DNA of 64,000 nucleotides from Ulva prolifera (Eukaryota > Chlorophyta > Ulvophyceae > Ulvales > Ulvaceae), in NCBI GenBank assembly GCA_023078555.1, contig CM041201.1, forward strand, positions 4,967,713-5,031,712. The letters run 5' to 3'. The position numbers and the translations under genes were made by a program. The notes below the pieces were generated by a model. That model did no database searches, was not told the DNA's origin, and worked only from the letters and a program-made list of their open reading frames with translations. Shown here piece by piece: positions 15,057 through 26,199 of this stretch. Position 1 is the first letter of the stretch, and every line of letters starts with the position of its first letter.

Positions 15057-16908
15057 GGGACAACAAAGGCGACCACTCCTGAACTGAACATGAGTGCATG
15101 AGAAAAAAGTTTTTGCGTGGTCCCTGCGTGTGGGCAGTCAAAATCATATTCGTGCTCACATTCACGTGCCAGTTGAGTGACATCTGCAATCGAGTCATAT
15201 GTAGTTCGGACGCTTTCTAGAAGTGTCAACATTCATAGCATGTCTGGACATATGGGCATGGCCAAACATGACGAATAAAAACTAGATTGTTTATGTCCAA
15301 AATGATAGCTCTAATAAAGTGCATCGGGTCAGATTGATTGCATCGGTCAGATTGTCTCTCCGGGCGCCTGCCTAGAGCGAGTTCGAGCCCTTCAAGGGCT
15401 TAGACTTTGGTTGCCAGGGTGCTTCCTACCTAACGAGCATGTCCGAGGCTTGCTCTAATCTATTGACCGCTGATGGGTCGTGCGCATCAACTCGGTCAAA
15501 GTCTTATTGGCACATGTTGATGATTTGCGTGCGAAGACGTTGGCTATGCTGTCCATCCTCAGCGCATATGTGCGTGACCGAGCTCAACTGCCATGATGTT
15601 ACAAAGGCCTGAACCAGGATGCTTCCATAGCAGCTAGGCATGTACCTGGCCGGAACAATATGCTGAAGACAGTTCAAGTGAGGGTGACAAAGCAGAACTG
15701 ACGTACGTCAAGTGATTGGATGAATTCTTCAGTGCTAATACACCGACCTAAAGTACCTATGAAAACGCCAGCTTTGTTTGGACTTGACTTGACACTCCTC
15801 GACTTGAACTTGGTGTTGGTATATATCTCTTGAATCTTGGCTAATAAATTGTCTGTATATCTCAGTGAACTATCCATGCTCTGCCTCACGTCTGCTCTGC
15901 ACCGACGCCTCTGTTTACCTTGCATGCTCACAGCACAGAACAAATCCCATCATTCAGTTCCTGCACAGCTAGCCACAGCATCTTAAGCATTTGCACTGTT
16001 TTATCGCAGCCCACTTTCAGATTTATGCATCAAATATCAGTTCGATCATTCGCAGCCCCAATTTGCCAGCCAGCAATGTCATGGATCAGCACAATTGTGG
16101 TACCGATGAATAGGTGCACAACGTGATAGCCTCGCACCAGAGCTGATTGCACGGCTGAGTACATGGGCATTCGCATGCATGCAAATGCAGTAATATGCAT
16201 GTCTCTGTGCACCCTCGCTGGCCGGAAATTTAACAAGCTTGGCTCAGTTCCGAAGGTAGGTCACGACAGGAGTACTCTTACACGGCAGTGGCAAGTAGGG
16301 ATGGACGGTAGACTGCGCATGTATATATGCGCCCTGATGAATGCACTACTCATGTCACTGATTCAACCTGCATGCAGCTGCAGCATATTTTCAGTATCAT
16401 AGATTGTCTCAATACAAGCTGCCTCTATGGTGTGGATAGTACCGCGGATAGGTTTGTCGGATTGCTTGTATCCTGTCGCACCATGTGCATAGTACAGCTA
16501 CACTTCTTACCATGAAGCAGTGGTGTTGGTGTCACAAGCGTGCCACCGATCACTGCTTACCGAAACAACGCTGCAAGTCAAGGCTGGAATATGACATAGA
16601 GAGCGTATGATGGAGCTGACAAGGCGTGCCAAGAAAGCTTGTGCGGAATCTAGCTCAAGTTTCATAAAATCTGGATAGAGCGAATAGTGCTCATGCCGTC
16701 AGTATATGATCAAGGCCTCAAATAACACTCACCACAAAACTGTAATGTGGCCGTGCCGGCATGTATGTTTTGGCCCCCAACAATTTATTTTTTTTTATGC
16801 ATGTTCATACATATGTTCACACATATGTTCTAAAAGGTTCACCCGTGGCAAGTTTTAGGTTTAGCAACGCTCTCGTTACAAATCCCAGCAATCTAAATCC
16901 TACTCAAC
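15057..16908. other. Intergenic with one doubtful minus-strand frame
   Basis: This is mostly sequence without coding signal. A minus-strand frame at 15943-15674 gives 89 codons with a plausible interior (SLRYTDNLLAKIQEIYTNT) but no family match, and could be an isolated exon. Near 15308-15350 a short direct repeat GCATCGG.TCAGATTG occurs twice. At 16790-16830 there are A/T-rich imperfect repeats of CATATGTTCA. Confidence 0.3.
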
Positions 16909-17643
16909 TTAACTCTGCTTCTGATCAGATTTTCTAGAAAATTTACGGACAATCATCGATACGAGTTTGTGCGTCCAGAACCAGCTGACCAGTGCAATGC
17001 CCACCCCACCAGCTTTCACCACCCATGGCGTTGTCTCAGATACCAGCGTCCAGTAGACTACAAACAGTCCAAATACATTACGGCACAACAAGAAAATCAC
17101 GGCAAACAACACATCATTCACCTGAGCAAAGCTTCGGTGACTCCAACCAAGCTCACGGAAAACGAAGCGCATGTGCATGAACGGCGAGGATGCCTCCATT
17201 AGCAGTAGACACATGAGCAGTTCATGTCCTGATGTGCGCTGGAATACACCAACATATAGCCCTGCTATGGTGGTCACATGGTGGAACAAGGTTGCAACAT
17301 CCACTCCAGTTGCGCACAGCTCAATCGCCAGACAGCAAAACATATCATATACAAAATATGCCATGCTCAATTTCAGAACCATAAGTTGTGAATCTGTTGT
17401 TGGAGTTCCGACTTTGTCCTTCCAGTCAGACAGATCTACTACAAAGCATGGAAGTGACCCACACACCAATGCGTGCATCAAAGATACGAGTCTGTTGCAT
17501 GTATCTGCCGAAAAGTTCCTGAAGAGTATGTGCCGGACACATAGGTACATCAGCAGCCATGCACACGAAAGGGCTGCAACATGCAGCAGGTCCTCAGCAA
17601 AGTCTGAATTCTCTTGAAACAGCCGGTCAGAGTGGGGGATCAT
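16909..17643 (-). CDS. TLC-domain multi-pass membrane protein (TMEM136/TLCD-like)
   Basis: A single-exon frame of 244 residues begins at the ATG at 17643, and the same frame stays open upstream through non-ATG codons to 17742. It has about six hydrophobic segments, starting with VAALSCAWLLMYLCV and ending with GGVGIALVSWFWTHKLV. The central part carries the TLC hallmarks YFVYDMFCC and TLFHHVTTIAGLYVGVF (His-His pair), followed by LLMEASSPFMHMRFVFRELG. Length and order match TMEM136/TLCD5-type proteins. TLC (TRAM/LAG1/CLN8) proteins reside in ER or plasma membrane and affect lipid composition. This subgroup lacks the full ceramide-synthase signature, so no catalytic activity is claimed. The tail is basic (RKFSRKSDQK). 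Confidence 0.85.
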   Translation of the reverse strand: MIPHSDRLFQENSDFAEDLLHVAALSCAWLLMYLCVRHILFRNFSADTCNRLVSLMHALVCGSLPCFVVDLSDWKDKVGTPTTDSQLMVLKLSMAYFVYDMFCCLAIELCATGVDVATLFHHVTTIAGLYVGVFQRTSGHELLMCLLLMEASSPFMHMRFVFRELGWSHRSFAQVNDVLFAVIFLLCRNVFGLFVVYWTLVSETTPWVVKAGGVGIALVSWFWTHKLVSMIVRKFSRKSDQKQS

Positions 17644-18889
17644 GCTCGAGCCACTCAAAATGGATCGGACGTCCTCAGTAGGTCTAGGCGCGCTACATGC
17701 AACGACATACAGTATCTGGAGTTTAGGGGCGTCCACCAGCAAGCTTCAGGCCACGAAACAAAACTGGATCGCTGCCAAGCACCACGCAAATCATGCTTGA
17801 GACGATACACGTGAGACTGCAGTCTGGAGCGGAAGGTTAGCTAATCGATGCGCATCGCTTGGCCTTGGTCGAGCATGCTGCACCATCGCCATCCTATCGC
17901 AAGCTTGTCATCATGCATGGCTGCGGTAAACGAAGCGGCTTGAGTGCAACGATGAAGATCCCTTCTGAAGGCACTTCAATCAGTCAAACATGCCCCGAGC
18001 GATGGTGATTGACGATTGATATCGGTTGTGTGTCGGTATGTGGGCTTGGCTCGGATTGCTTGACGTGGCACCTAGAAACAGAATACTTACGACTAAGTCT
18101 AGGGCGGTGTATGTATCACTGGCTTCAAGGGAGCAAGTCGTCTATTATGTACTCGGAAGCTTTGGTCAGAGTGATCGTGTACATATTGAAACTGCCGTTC
18201 CTCAGCCCGACTCCGGAGCAGGCCTGAGCAAGCCGAATCGCTGCTACGCTCGAGCAAGCGATCTACTGCAATACCTCTAAGCTCGCCATACAATATATAC
18301 GTGACTCCTTACAGGCATGTGATCGTGTATCTGCGGCCTCCATTGCTGGGTGTTCCGTTGCGTGTCGTAAGCGTTTGTACGTCATAAAGGCGGGCGAACG
18401 ACTCCTCCCGTTGTATGCAGAATGCACCAACGAATAGTTTTAAAGGCGCAGAGTCAGAGACTTGGCGGCTGTGAAAGGCTACGTGCTGTGCCATCTGTCG
18501 GTGCACAGCCACACCCAAGGTTGGAATTTCGCCAGCCCAACTGAACCAACACACGGTGCACATCCCATCCCTGTCACATATTTACACAGTCATACTGCTG
18601 AGGTATGTAGGTGGGACGGTCCTCCTCCGGAATACAACTTAACAAACCATTGCAAGCCAGCGACGCGGGCGCATGTATTACCCAAATATCCAAAGCTGAA
18701 ATCTTTGGTGGAACAGGGCGATTTGGTAGTGTACCTGAGGCCACTGAACTACACAGAAAGACGCGATGACGGATACAGGTGTGTGATCGGCCTTGAGCAG
18801 CTGTGTCGCCTGATTCGCGTGACTGGGACATGGCAAGTTCCGCCGATGCCTGCCCAATCACTGAGGCCAAGCGTGCAGAGAACCCGCAG
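17644..18889. other. Upstream regions of the TLC and TraB genes
   Basis: This is a divergent interval. The 5' exon or exons of the TraB gene must lie here, but I could not identify them: the frames at 18462-18938 run out of frame with the TraB domain. There is nothing else I can support. Confidence 0.35.
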
Positions 18890-19959
18890 AGATATACATT
18901 ATCGGTACATCTCATGTGTCACAGCAGTCAGCAGATGACGTCGCTTTGGCCATAGATGAAATTAGGCCGGATGCTGTGGTAGTCGAACTATGTAAAGGTC
19001 GTTCTGCCCGGTTATTCCAAGATCAGCTTCAGGGAGACCAGGCTAAGAAGGCTGCCGGACCCATGTCCATGACAGGTGTGTCCAGTTCATGTTTTTCTTT
19101 TGTCTTGGCCTATGTAAGTCTTTCACATTGCCGATCCATGTTGCAGGCACAAATCTGTTGCAGACATTCTTTCGTGCTCTATCCCTGGGAGGCACTCAGG
19201 CACTCGTCGTGCAGCTCCTGCTGGCGTATACATTGAAGCAGATGCTACCACAAGGCCAGATCATCCAGCCAGGGGCTGAGTTTGTATCTGCAAGGCAGGT
19301 ATGCCGACAGCACCACTAGCATATGTGTTGTCGCCCGGAAGTGCCTGACTGTATCTGCAGTGCAACCTTAGATTCTCCCAGCTGTATTGATATATCTTGA
19401 TGTGATTATGCAGGGAGCAGAACGGATAGAAGCGCAAGTTGTGCTTGGTGATAGACCGATAGAAATCACACTAGCCCGGTGCTGGGAAGCGCTGAGCGGC
19501 CAACGTCGATGGGATCTTATCCGGGCCTGCTATACCGTGATCACCACCCCCAAAAAGGATCGAATGAATGCTGAGGCCTTTGCAACGTCCGTGGAGAAAA
19601 TGAAGTTGGACAACTACGTAGACAAGGCGATGGACCAGCTCCTCGAGATGGGCCCGGAGTTGGTCACCCCACTGGTACATGAGAGAGACCTATACCTGAG
19701 CTGGAGCCTGAAGAGATCGAAGGCTGTCAATGGTGCGAAGCGGGTTGTAGGTGTCGTTGGGAAGGGGCATTTGAAGGGCATCATGTGGGCAATGGAGAAC
19801 GACCCACATGGGCAGATACGTTTTAGTGACCTTGTGGGTGGGCGCAACACCAAAGCATACAAACAGGATCAACAGAAGAAGTTAGTCAGGGATATTTTGC
19901 GAGACACTGCCGTGTTCGGGGCTTTAGCCTGGGGTCTACATGGTCTGGGGTACCTGTGA
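18890..19959 (+). CDS. TraB-domain protein
   Basis: Three exons are clear: about 18890-19075, 19147-19298 and 19414-19959. The first contains EIYIIGTSHVSQQSADDV followed by DAVVVELCKGR, the TraB/PrgY motif. Joining across the introns gives SMTGTNLLQTFFRAL and then LVVQLLLAYTLKQMLPQG. The last exon holds GAERIEAQVVLGDRPIEITL and the second conserved block VVGVVGKGHLKGIMWAM, and ends in a short hydrophobic tail (TAVFGALAWGLHGLGYL) that could be a membrane anchor. The GTSH and GKGH pairs are the conserved family residues. Eukaryotic TRABD proteins are linked to mitochondrial surfaces, and some homologues are metalloprotease-like; the function here is unknown. A TGA in the same frame just upstream shows that an intron precedes 18890, so the N-terminus is missing from this model. 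Confidence 0.88.
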
Positions 19960-20279
19960 TCCTGTTGACAGGATGACATGCTGATGCCCAGTGGTGATGT
20001 TATGGTTGTAAGTAGTGCACACGCCTCTGCATGAAGTGCTGTAGGTGCACACCATATATTGATGGATCTTCGCAATGAGGTAACATGCGCGTGTTGTGTG
20101 CTTGAGATACATAGAGGTGCAGGAAGAGCATGCGGCACAGAAACGCGGACACCAACACAGCACACCCGAGCCACAACCAGCATTCCCACGCCAGCCCCTT
20201 CCTCAATACGCACACCCCAACACACATCCACCTACGCGGCCAAAATCACACACATCTGACCGGACTTGCGGTCCCATGT

Positions 20280-20890
20280 GATGATCTCTCGCCGCTCACT
20301 GGCCATCCGGCCTGAGCGGCGAGCCGCCCGCGGCGTCCTCGTCGCTCTCTCGCGGGCCGGGCGCCGTCCGAGGCTCGGACGCGCTGGTGGGCGGCGTGTG
20401 CTGCCGCGGCCGTGTGCCCCGGCCCCCGAACACGGCGCGCCTCGGGCGTGCTCCGTTCCGGGTGGGTCCGCGGATGGGGGCGCCCCCGTGTGTGTTGTTC
20501 CGGCGCCCGGGGCTGGCCTGATCGGGGCGTTGGGGCGGGGGTCCTGGGGGCCCCCGGCGGCTTCCGTGTGGGGCCGGCGCCGGCCAGGCCGCTGCGTGGG
20601 GCTGCTGCTGCCGCGCGGGCGGCGGGGTCGTGTAGCGTGTTGGCGTGTGGGTGTGTGTGTTGGGGGTCGGGTCTGGGCCGCGTGCGGGTGCGTGGGTGCG
20701 TGGGTCGGGTGTCAGTGAGTGGTTCGTGTGGTAGTGTGTGGGAGCGTGGGGGTGTGTGTGTGCTCGTTGTGCCTTGGCGTTGGCTGTGGCTCTCCTGCTG
20801 CGTGCGCATTGCGTTTCTTATGCTCTCCCTTTTGGTCCTGGCGGTGCTACCTGCCCCTCCAGCTTTTTCCTTTGTGACACACACATCTAA
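20280..20890 (-). repeat. Dispersed repeat copy B (very GC-rich tail)
   Basis: The head box on the minus strand lies at about 20885-20836 with the core GGGGCAGGTAGCACCGCC preceded by GTCACAAAGGAAAAAGC. Reading on in the minus direction comes a CA-rich stretch (20800-20640) and then an extremely GC-rich block down to about 20280, far above the base composition of the flanks. The long open frames here (for example 303 codons, minus strand) are low-complexity Pro/Arg/Ala/His translations and are not convincing genes. Confidence 0.6.
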
Positions 20891-21377
20891 AGCCGCACCA
20901 GAAGTGGCCCAACGTGAGACTGCCCGGCAGGGGTTCCTGACTACCAGCGGCTGCAGCCCCGAATCCCCATTCCTCCCCGCACACATCTGCAATGCAACAG
21001 ACTCGACGCTGTGCAGCCCCTCGCACCCGAAGCCTGCACTATGCAACGTCAAGGCTGTAGCGGCCGTGGCACACCAAGTGCAGGCCATGCAGCCACCAAC
21101 CACACCGCGCACCAGGCAGATGGAGGGCGGAGGCCAACAGGGGAGAGCGGCTAGCACGCCAAGAGGGGCGGCCCGCCGCTCAGGTCAGACGGTTATGAAA
21201 GTGCGAGACGTCATATGTGCTGTGTCGCTGGCGACGGACATGGGCTCACACACATATCAGTACACATCTTCGGTGTTCGTCGGAAAGCGTTATCTGTTTG
21301 ACAATTATTGTTGCACATTTAATGCCGAACACAATCTATCGAGAACAACATACCATAGACTCCCGTTGAGTTGATGC

Positions 21378-22458
21378 ATGCGCCACCACCGCGGCTGCGC
21401 TGCTGTTCACTTCATAGTTCACCGACGCCTCGAGATGGCGACGATCGTCAATGCATGTGGCGTTGTCCCGAGGCAAGCCTTGCAACGTGTCGCTCTGTGT
21501 TGCAGCAGAGCACACAGTTCTTTCAGGCCTGGTCAGAAATATACACGCCGCTCTCTGAGAGCGCTTGCTGGCGTTGTTGCGTTCATCATCCTGAGTACTG
21601 CTGGGCACTGGCTGGAGAGAAGCAGGGCACGCCTGTACCAGCCCACGCGAAACGCAGCAACGACGAAATGGAGTTGTCACAACAGGTGCTAAATGCTCAA
21701 GCCACCTATATGATGATGCTGCTTCTGCGACGTCCCATGTGCTTTGTGCTGGTGACTATTTGTTTGAATTTTCCGTGAATTTTCCTTTGAATTGCAGATC
21801 AAAAACCACTTGGCTACGGGTGACTTCTCCAGATTTCGCAAGGTCCGTATATGCTATTTTCAGTGTTTCCTGTATTGTATTGGTACAACTTTATTGTGCA
21901 GTAGCAAGACATGTGCGCTGTGACTCAAAAAACGCCACTGCAGCCGGCCATCCTGGAACAAGACAAGAGCGTTTTTGAGCACCATGCTTCTCTTCAAAAT
22001 CTTTCCAATGGCAGGCCGCTTGCATACGCAGAAACACTGAGATGTGTCAAATGTGAAGGATCCAGGGCGCCACCACAGGCACAGCCTGTCACAAGGAAGC
22101 CGCCTGTGCGTTTTCCACATGCACACTCATGGTCGATACGTCGAAGCCATTCACCCCAGAAATTCGTGTGAGTAATTATGGGATGCAGGGCTATATTCGC
22201 AACCAGCTTGGTGGATACTTCACCTCGTAGGCGTAGTTGTGGTGTGATGTGTCACGAGGACCAAGTCGGGGAGCAGGTTCCACCGCAAGAACCACACAGG
22301 AGCACAGCACGGCCATGCCACACCGCACAGCATCGCAGCCATTCAGTGTCCACTCATATGGTGGTGCAATGTGTGCCTCAGCAACAGCAAGGATCAAATC
22401 AAGTGGCTCGATCAGGCTGGAGCCTGCTGATCAGATATTATACTATGGAGAGGTATGT
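21378..22458 (+). CDS. Possible multi-exon gene of unknown function
   Basis: Some plus-strand pieces look exonic: a segment ending near 21684 (HAKRSNDEMELSQQ, then a GT donor), 21799-21841 (IKNHLATGDFSRFRK, bounded by CAG and GT), 21912 to about 22166 (GRPLAYAETLRCVKCEGS) and 22375-22453 (IKSSGSIRLEPADQILYYGE, followed by GTATGT). They share the direction of the RCC1 gene further right. No family is recognised, no start is identified, and repeat copy C would fall inside one of its introns. This is a weak model. Confidence 0.28.
22245..22345 (+). repeat. Dispersed repeat copy C (head box)
   Basis: The head box at about 22249-22300 reads GTCACGAGGACCAAGTCGGG and then GAGCAGGTTCCACCGCAAGA, followed by a short CA-rich stretch ending near 22345. 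It is one base shorter in the centre than copy D2, which argues that the similarity is at DNA rather than protein level. It lacks the long C-rich tail. Confidence 0.55.
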
Positions 22459-22459
22459 G

Positions 22460-23508
22460 CTAGTAGTCATCCGGCACTGGGGTACGGCGTTGGCCTTGAA
22501 ACGGTCAGGAGAGGTGTTCGTGGCCACACGTCCCACAATCCTCGATGAGTTGAGGGCCAGCACTGTCTGATTGGGAGTGTCGTGAATTGCTGATCCTACA
22601 GAGCCAAAGAAGCCCTCTGTGCTTGATGCATTCATGGTCCTTTGTATGTATTCCAGCTGTAAGACTGCAAAGGCAAACCTGCAGGATTGGGCTGTGTGCT
22701 TCACTATTATGTCAGCTGTCCCATACACTGAAAGCTAAAAACAGACCTTAGGCACATTCGTGATGGAGCGGTGACCCACCGAACCCGACTGGTGCTTCCG
22801 AAAAGTGAACCATTTTCCGGAGGTGTTCCTTACTGCAGGCAAGTAGCATTGCGTCTTGTTTATCGACTTAAAGATGTATGTCACATAGTACAGTAGGAGT
22901 GCACAACAGAGACGGCACAGCCCTGTGTGCCAGACACTGGTTCACTACTCTGCCGGCAATGTGACACATCGCACCTGAAAACGTTATGTTCATTGTTAGT
23001 CTACACGCATCAGGTACCTTCTAGCTGATTTCACTCTGTTGCACTTCCATGTCAATGTCGTTGCGATGCTGCCGGGAAGGTGGGACTGGCTGCTCTGTAA
23101 CAACGTGTCTACCAGGGATGCAGGAGAGCGTGGTCGCACGTTCCACCCGCGTTGGGTGCTGCGTCGCGATGTCCGTCGCAAAACGGGAGCATGTAGATGG
23201 ATTCACGGTGCCCAAAACGTCTAACGCTTGCAATCGCCCATAAATACCGGTTTGGCCTGATGTGGCCGCGCAGCGAAAACGAGCTAATGCGTTCATCAAT
23301 GCTGGTATACCGCTCCAAGTTGGAGGCGCTCGCAGAGGTCCCGGTAGAAGAGACAGGTTTCTAGCACTAACTTGATGATCGTCCATAGGCGCCTAAAACG
23401 ATAGAAGTAGCGTGTATTACGTTTGGGAATCTGATAGTACCACCGCTTTACACATCCCATCCACTGTACCGTGCGGCTATTCTTGCCGCTTTCTGAAGAT
23501 CCTGAGCC
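22460..23508. other. Intergenic or unresolved exons
   Basis: Minus-strand frames at 22728-22438 and 23386-23021 and plus-strand frames at 23039-23243 overlap and carry no motif. Nothing is supported. Confidence 0.3.
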
Positions 23509-26199
23509 ATGCCAGGACTAGAATCTGACAAACAATGTACTTCTGAGACAGGGCTTATGCCCCAGATGCGAGCCAACAGTACAGGAGGCTGCCTGCTTGC
23601 TGACCAGCCGTCTTACTGCACATCTCCGCCTATCGAGGTTGTCATATTTGGATGGGGGGTCACTGAGGATGGTCAACTGGGACTGGACAGCACTGAGGAT
23701 GTGCCTCGTCCAAGCGTGGTCGAGAGCTTGCTGGGGACGTCCTTCAGTGGTTTCAGCTTCAACCGTAAGCCATTGGTGGCTGGCAGCAGGCACACCCTGG
23801 CTTTGACAGATGAAGGTCGGGTGCTGAGCTGGGGTTGGAACGACAGAGGGACCCTGGGTCTGGGGCACAGGTGCTGCCAGCATCCCTGATGTGGCAACTG
23901 CTATGGGCATTCTCCATGCACGAATTTGTCACACAGACTTCCCACGGCACGATGTGCTGGCGACACTCCTGAGTCAGTAATGGAGAAGCGTCAGGTGCTA
24001 CATGCACAGGGTGTATCTCTGCATGTCTAGCTCAGAGCCATTCAGATGACATATGCGATCTGGCACATGCTCAGCAGTGGCCCACAGTGATTCGAGAGCT
24101 GTACCAGATGATGTTAATATAGATCTATGAAGCCGTTTTGTGTGAATGATTGTGACAGGGCCATCATCGATGAACTCGTGTTCCCCTTGGGCAGCATGCT
24201 GTGCATGGGTGACATTGTCTCCAGAATTAAATGTTGGCTGTACCCAATCACTGCGATAAACACATTCAGCATTCTGCACAGCCAGTTGCAGACACCCAGT
24301 CATCAGCGCTGCTACTGAGCGCCTGCAAGTGAGGGAGTGTGCATATACAGGCACACAACTAGCAAGCCTGCCGTCATCCATGCTCTCGAGCATGAGCATA
24401 TTGTCCAAGTGGCTGCTGGAGGCTGGCACTGCCTAGCGGTCTCAAAGTCAGGGTCCATCTATGCGTGGGGAGGGAACGAGTACTTCCAGTGCGGTGTTGA
24501 TGCAGGTATTACCAAAGCTGCCACCACATGGGGGCTATGCTGTGACGCTTGAGCTGATACATACATAGCAAGTAGCATGGGCTTATTCATGCACAAGTGT
24601 TGCAATTGGTTGCGGACTCTGCCCAGCGGATCTGCAACTGTCCGGTGATACGTATGCAATGTGCAGGCAAACGGGATCTCTGTATCCCCAAACCGACAGT
24701 ACCTTTCCTACGTGCTGCAATGGTTTCATGTGGCGGCATGCACTCCGTCGCCCTGACTGATACTGGTGAAGTCTGGCAGTGGGGTGAGCCTTGGGGTGAC
24801 TTTTCCATTGAGGTCAACCGATCGCCCCGGAAGCTGGTGACCAGTGGGATCGTCAGCATCACTTCGGGTGCATTTCACAACCTCGCCTTAAACTCAGCAA
24901 ATCAGGTACTATCATGGGGTACCAATGACTTTGGCCAGCTAGGGACAGGTGATACAACTTACGAGACGGAACCAACATTGACTGTCGGACTGGATGACAT
25001 CTCTGTGGCTGATATATCTGCTGGAGGATGGCACTCACTGGCTCTATCCTCTGATGGCCATGTGTACACATGGTGCAGCTTCTGCCCCTGTACAGGCGGC
25101 CACTCAACAGTGATTATATGCTCACGCTGCAAGCACTGAAGTCATAGCTGAACGTGTCAAGGCTGAGCCTCATGTGTGAAAGGTTTGCCGTGCTAGGTCA
25201 TCCTGCACACCTGTGGAACTGTCAATCATGCTGCTCACATCATGTTTTGGCATTTATTCTTGTCTCAAGCTGGTGTAGTCAAAGTAGATCACATATCAGG
25301 CCCAAATGAAACGAATTTCTAGTGCACTGCAGGGGGCGTGGGGAGTATGGCCGGCTGGGACTCAATGATCCCAAGGGAGTGTCACGTGTTCGACCAACCT
25401 TGGTGCCAGGCTTAAAAGGCCACCGTGTGATACAGGTGTGGCAATGAGTGTGGTCAAAGCCTCCAATCACTTGATGTAATGCTAGCCACTGCTATTACAT
25501 TTGTGTAAGCTTCGTCGCAATGTCAAAACGAGGCGACACTGACTGCATGCTAGTTGGCATGTTTGGCTTCAGACTGCCAACACCGCGGCTCGCCGGTGTT
25601 GTTTATACAAAAGGAAGGCTACGGTTCTAGCTGACCTGCTGCCAGGCATACAGGCGTTATGCGGGGGTAGCCATACCACTGCGCTGACCGATCAAGGGCG
25701 CATCTTTACATGGGGCCGTTGCACCAGCGGCAGGCAGGGATTCGATGCGCAAGCGACAGTAGAGCTTCCACATCCAATCCACATGCCAGGTGGCTCGGAA
25801 CGCTGGCATCCTATCTGCCTTGCTGCCGGTGGCCGCTGCTCCATGTGCATGGTTCTTCCTCGGCAGACTGTCACAGACCACGACCGACGCATCACAGCCC
25901 AGTCATCTGACTCCAGCTGGCAAGGGGGCATGGCCTTTCCTTCAAGACAGAACATATCGGCTCCGAGACTTATTGGTAATGTGCTCAATTGTAATCATCC
26001 CGTGCTTGATGGGGGCCTGCACGCAGTGGCTATGTGCCACCACGGCCACAGTGCTGTTGCTGGTCGAGTTGTTTGCACACTACTGGCTGACTTGCTGGAG
26101 GTTGCTGCCTTTGGTCTCATCCAAAAAGCTGGTCACCATTGGCGCACGGGCTGGTTTGTCATTCGAGTTGTGAAGCTCTGCTTAGGCAAGCTGTTTTGA
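23509..26199 (+). CDS. RCC1-repeat (beta-propeller) protein
   Basis: Five exons (23509-23870, 24351-24505, 24667-25072, 25333-25435, 25654-26199) join into one frame of 523 codons from the ATG at 23509. RCC1 repeats are seen in succession: FGWGVTEDGQLGLD, AGSRHTLALTDEGRVLSWGW, AAGGWHCLAVSKSGSIYAWG, CGGMHSVALTDTGEVWQWG, SWGTNDFGQLGTGD, SAGGWHSLALSSDGHVYTWG with GRGEYGRLGLND, and CGGSHTTALTDQGRIFTWG. Several repeats are completed only after splicing. The family includes the Ran exchange factor RCC1, the UVR8 photoreceptor and many adaptor proteins. I see no evidence that picks one, and it lacks an obvious C-terminal domain of HERC or PRAF type. The last 80 residues (RRITAQSSDSS onward) are weaker, so the true 3' end may be reached by further splicing. 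Confidence 0.88.

Noticed and set aside
15370-15420. tRNA-like GAGTTCGAGCCC (B-box-like) sequence
   Set aside because: No matching acceptor stem, A box or cloverleaf could be drawn around it.
20246-21374. 303-codon minus-strand and 320-codon plus-strand frames
   Set aside because: They overlap on opposite strands, are low-complexity translations of a very GC-rich, CA/GT-rich repeat, and show no family motif.
25790-26173. Hydrophobic frame resembling two membrane segments
   Set aside because: It overlaps the RCC1 reading frame, which continues recognisable propeller repeats and is joined in phase by splicing.
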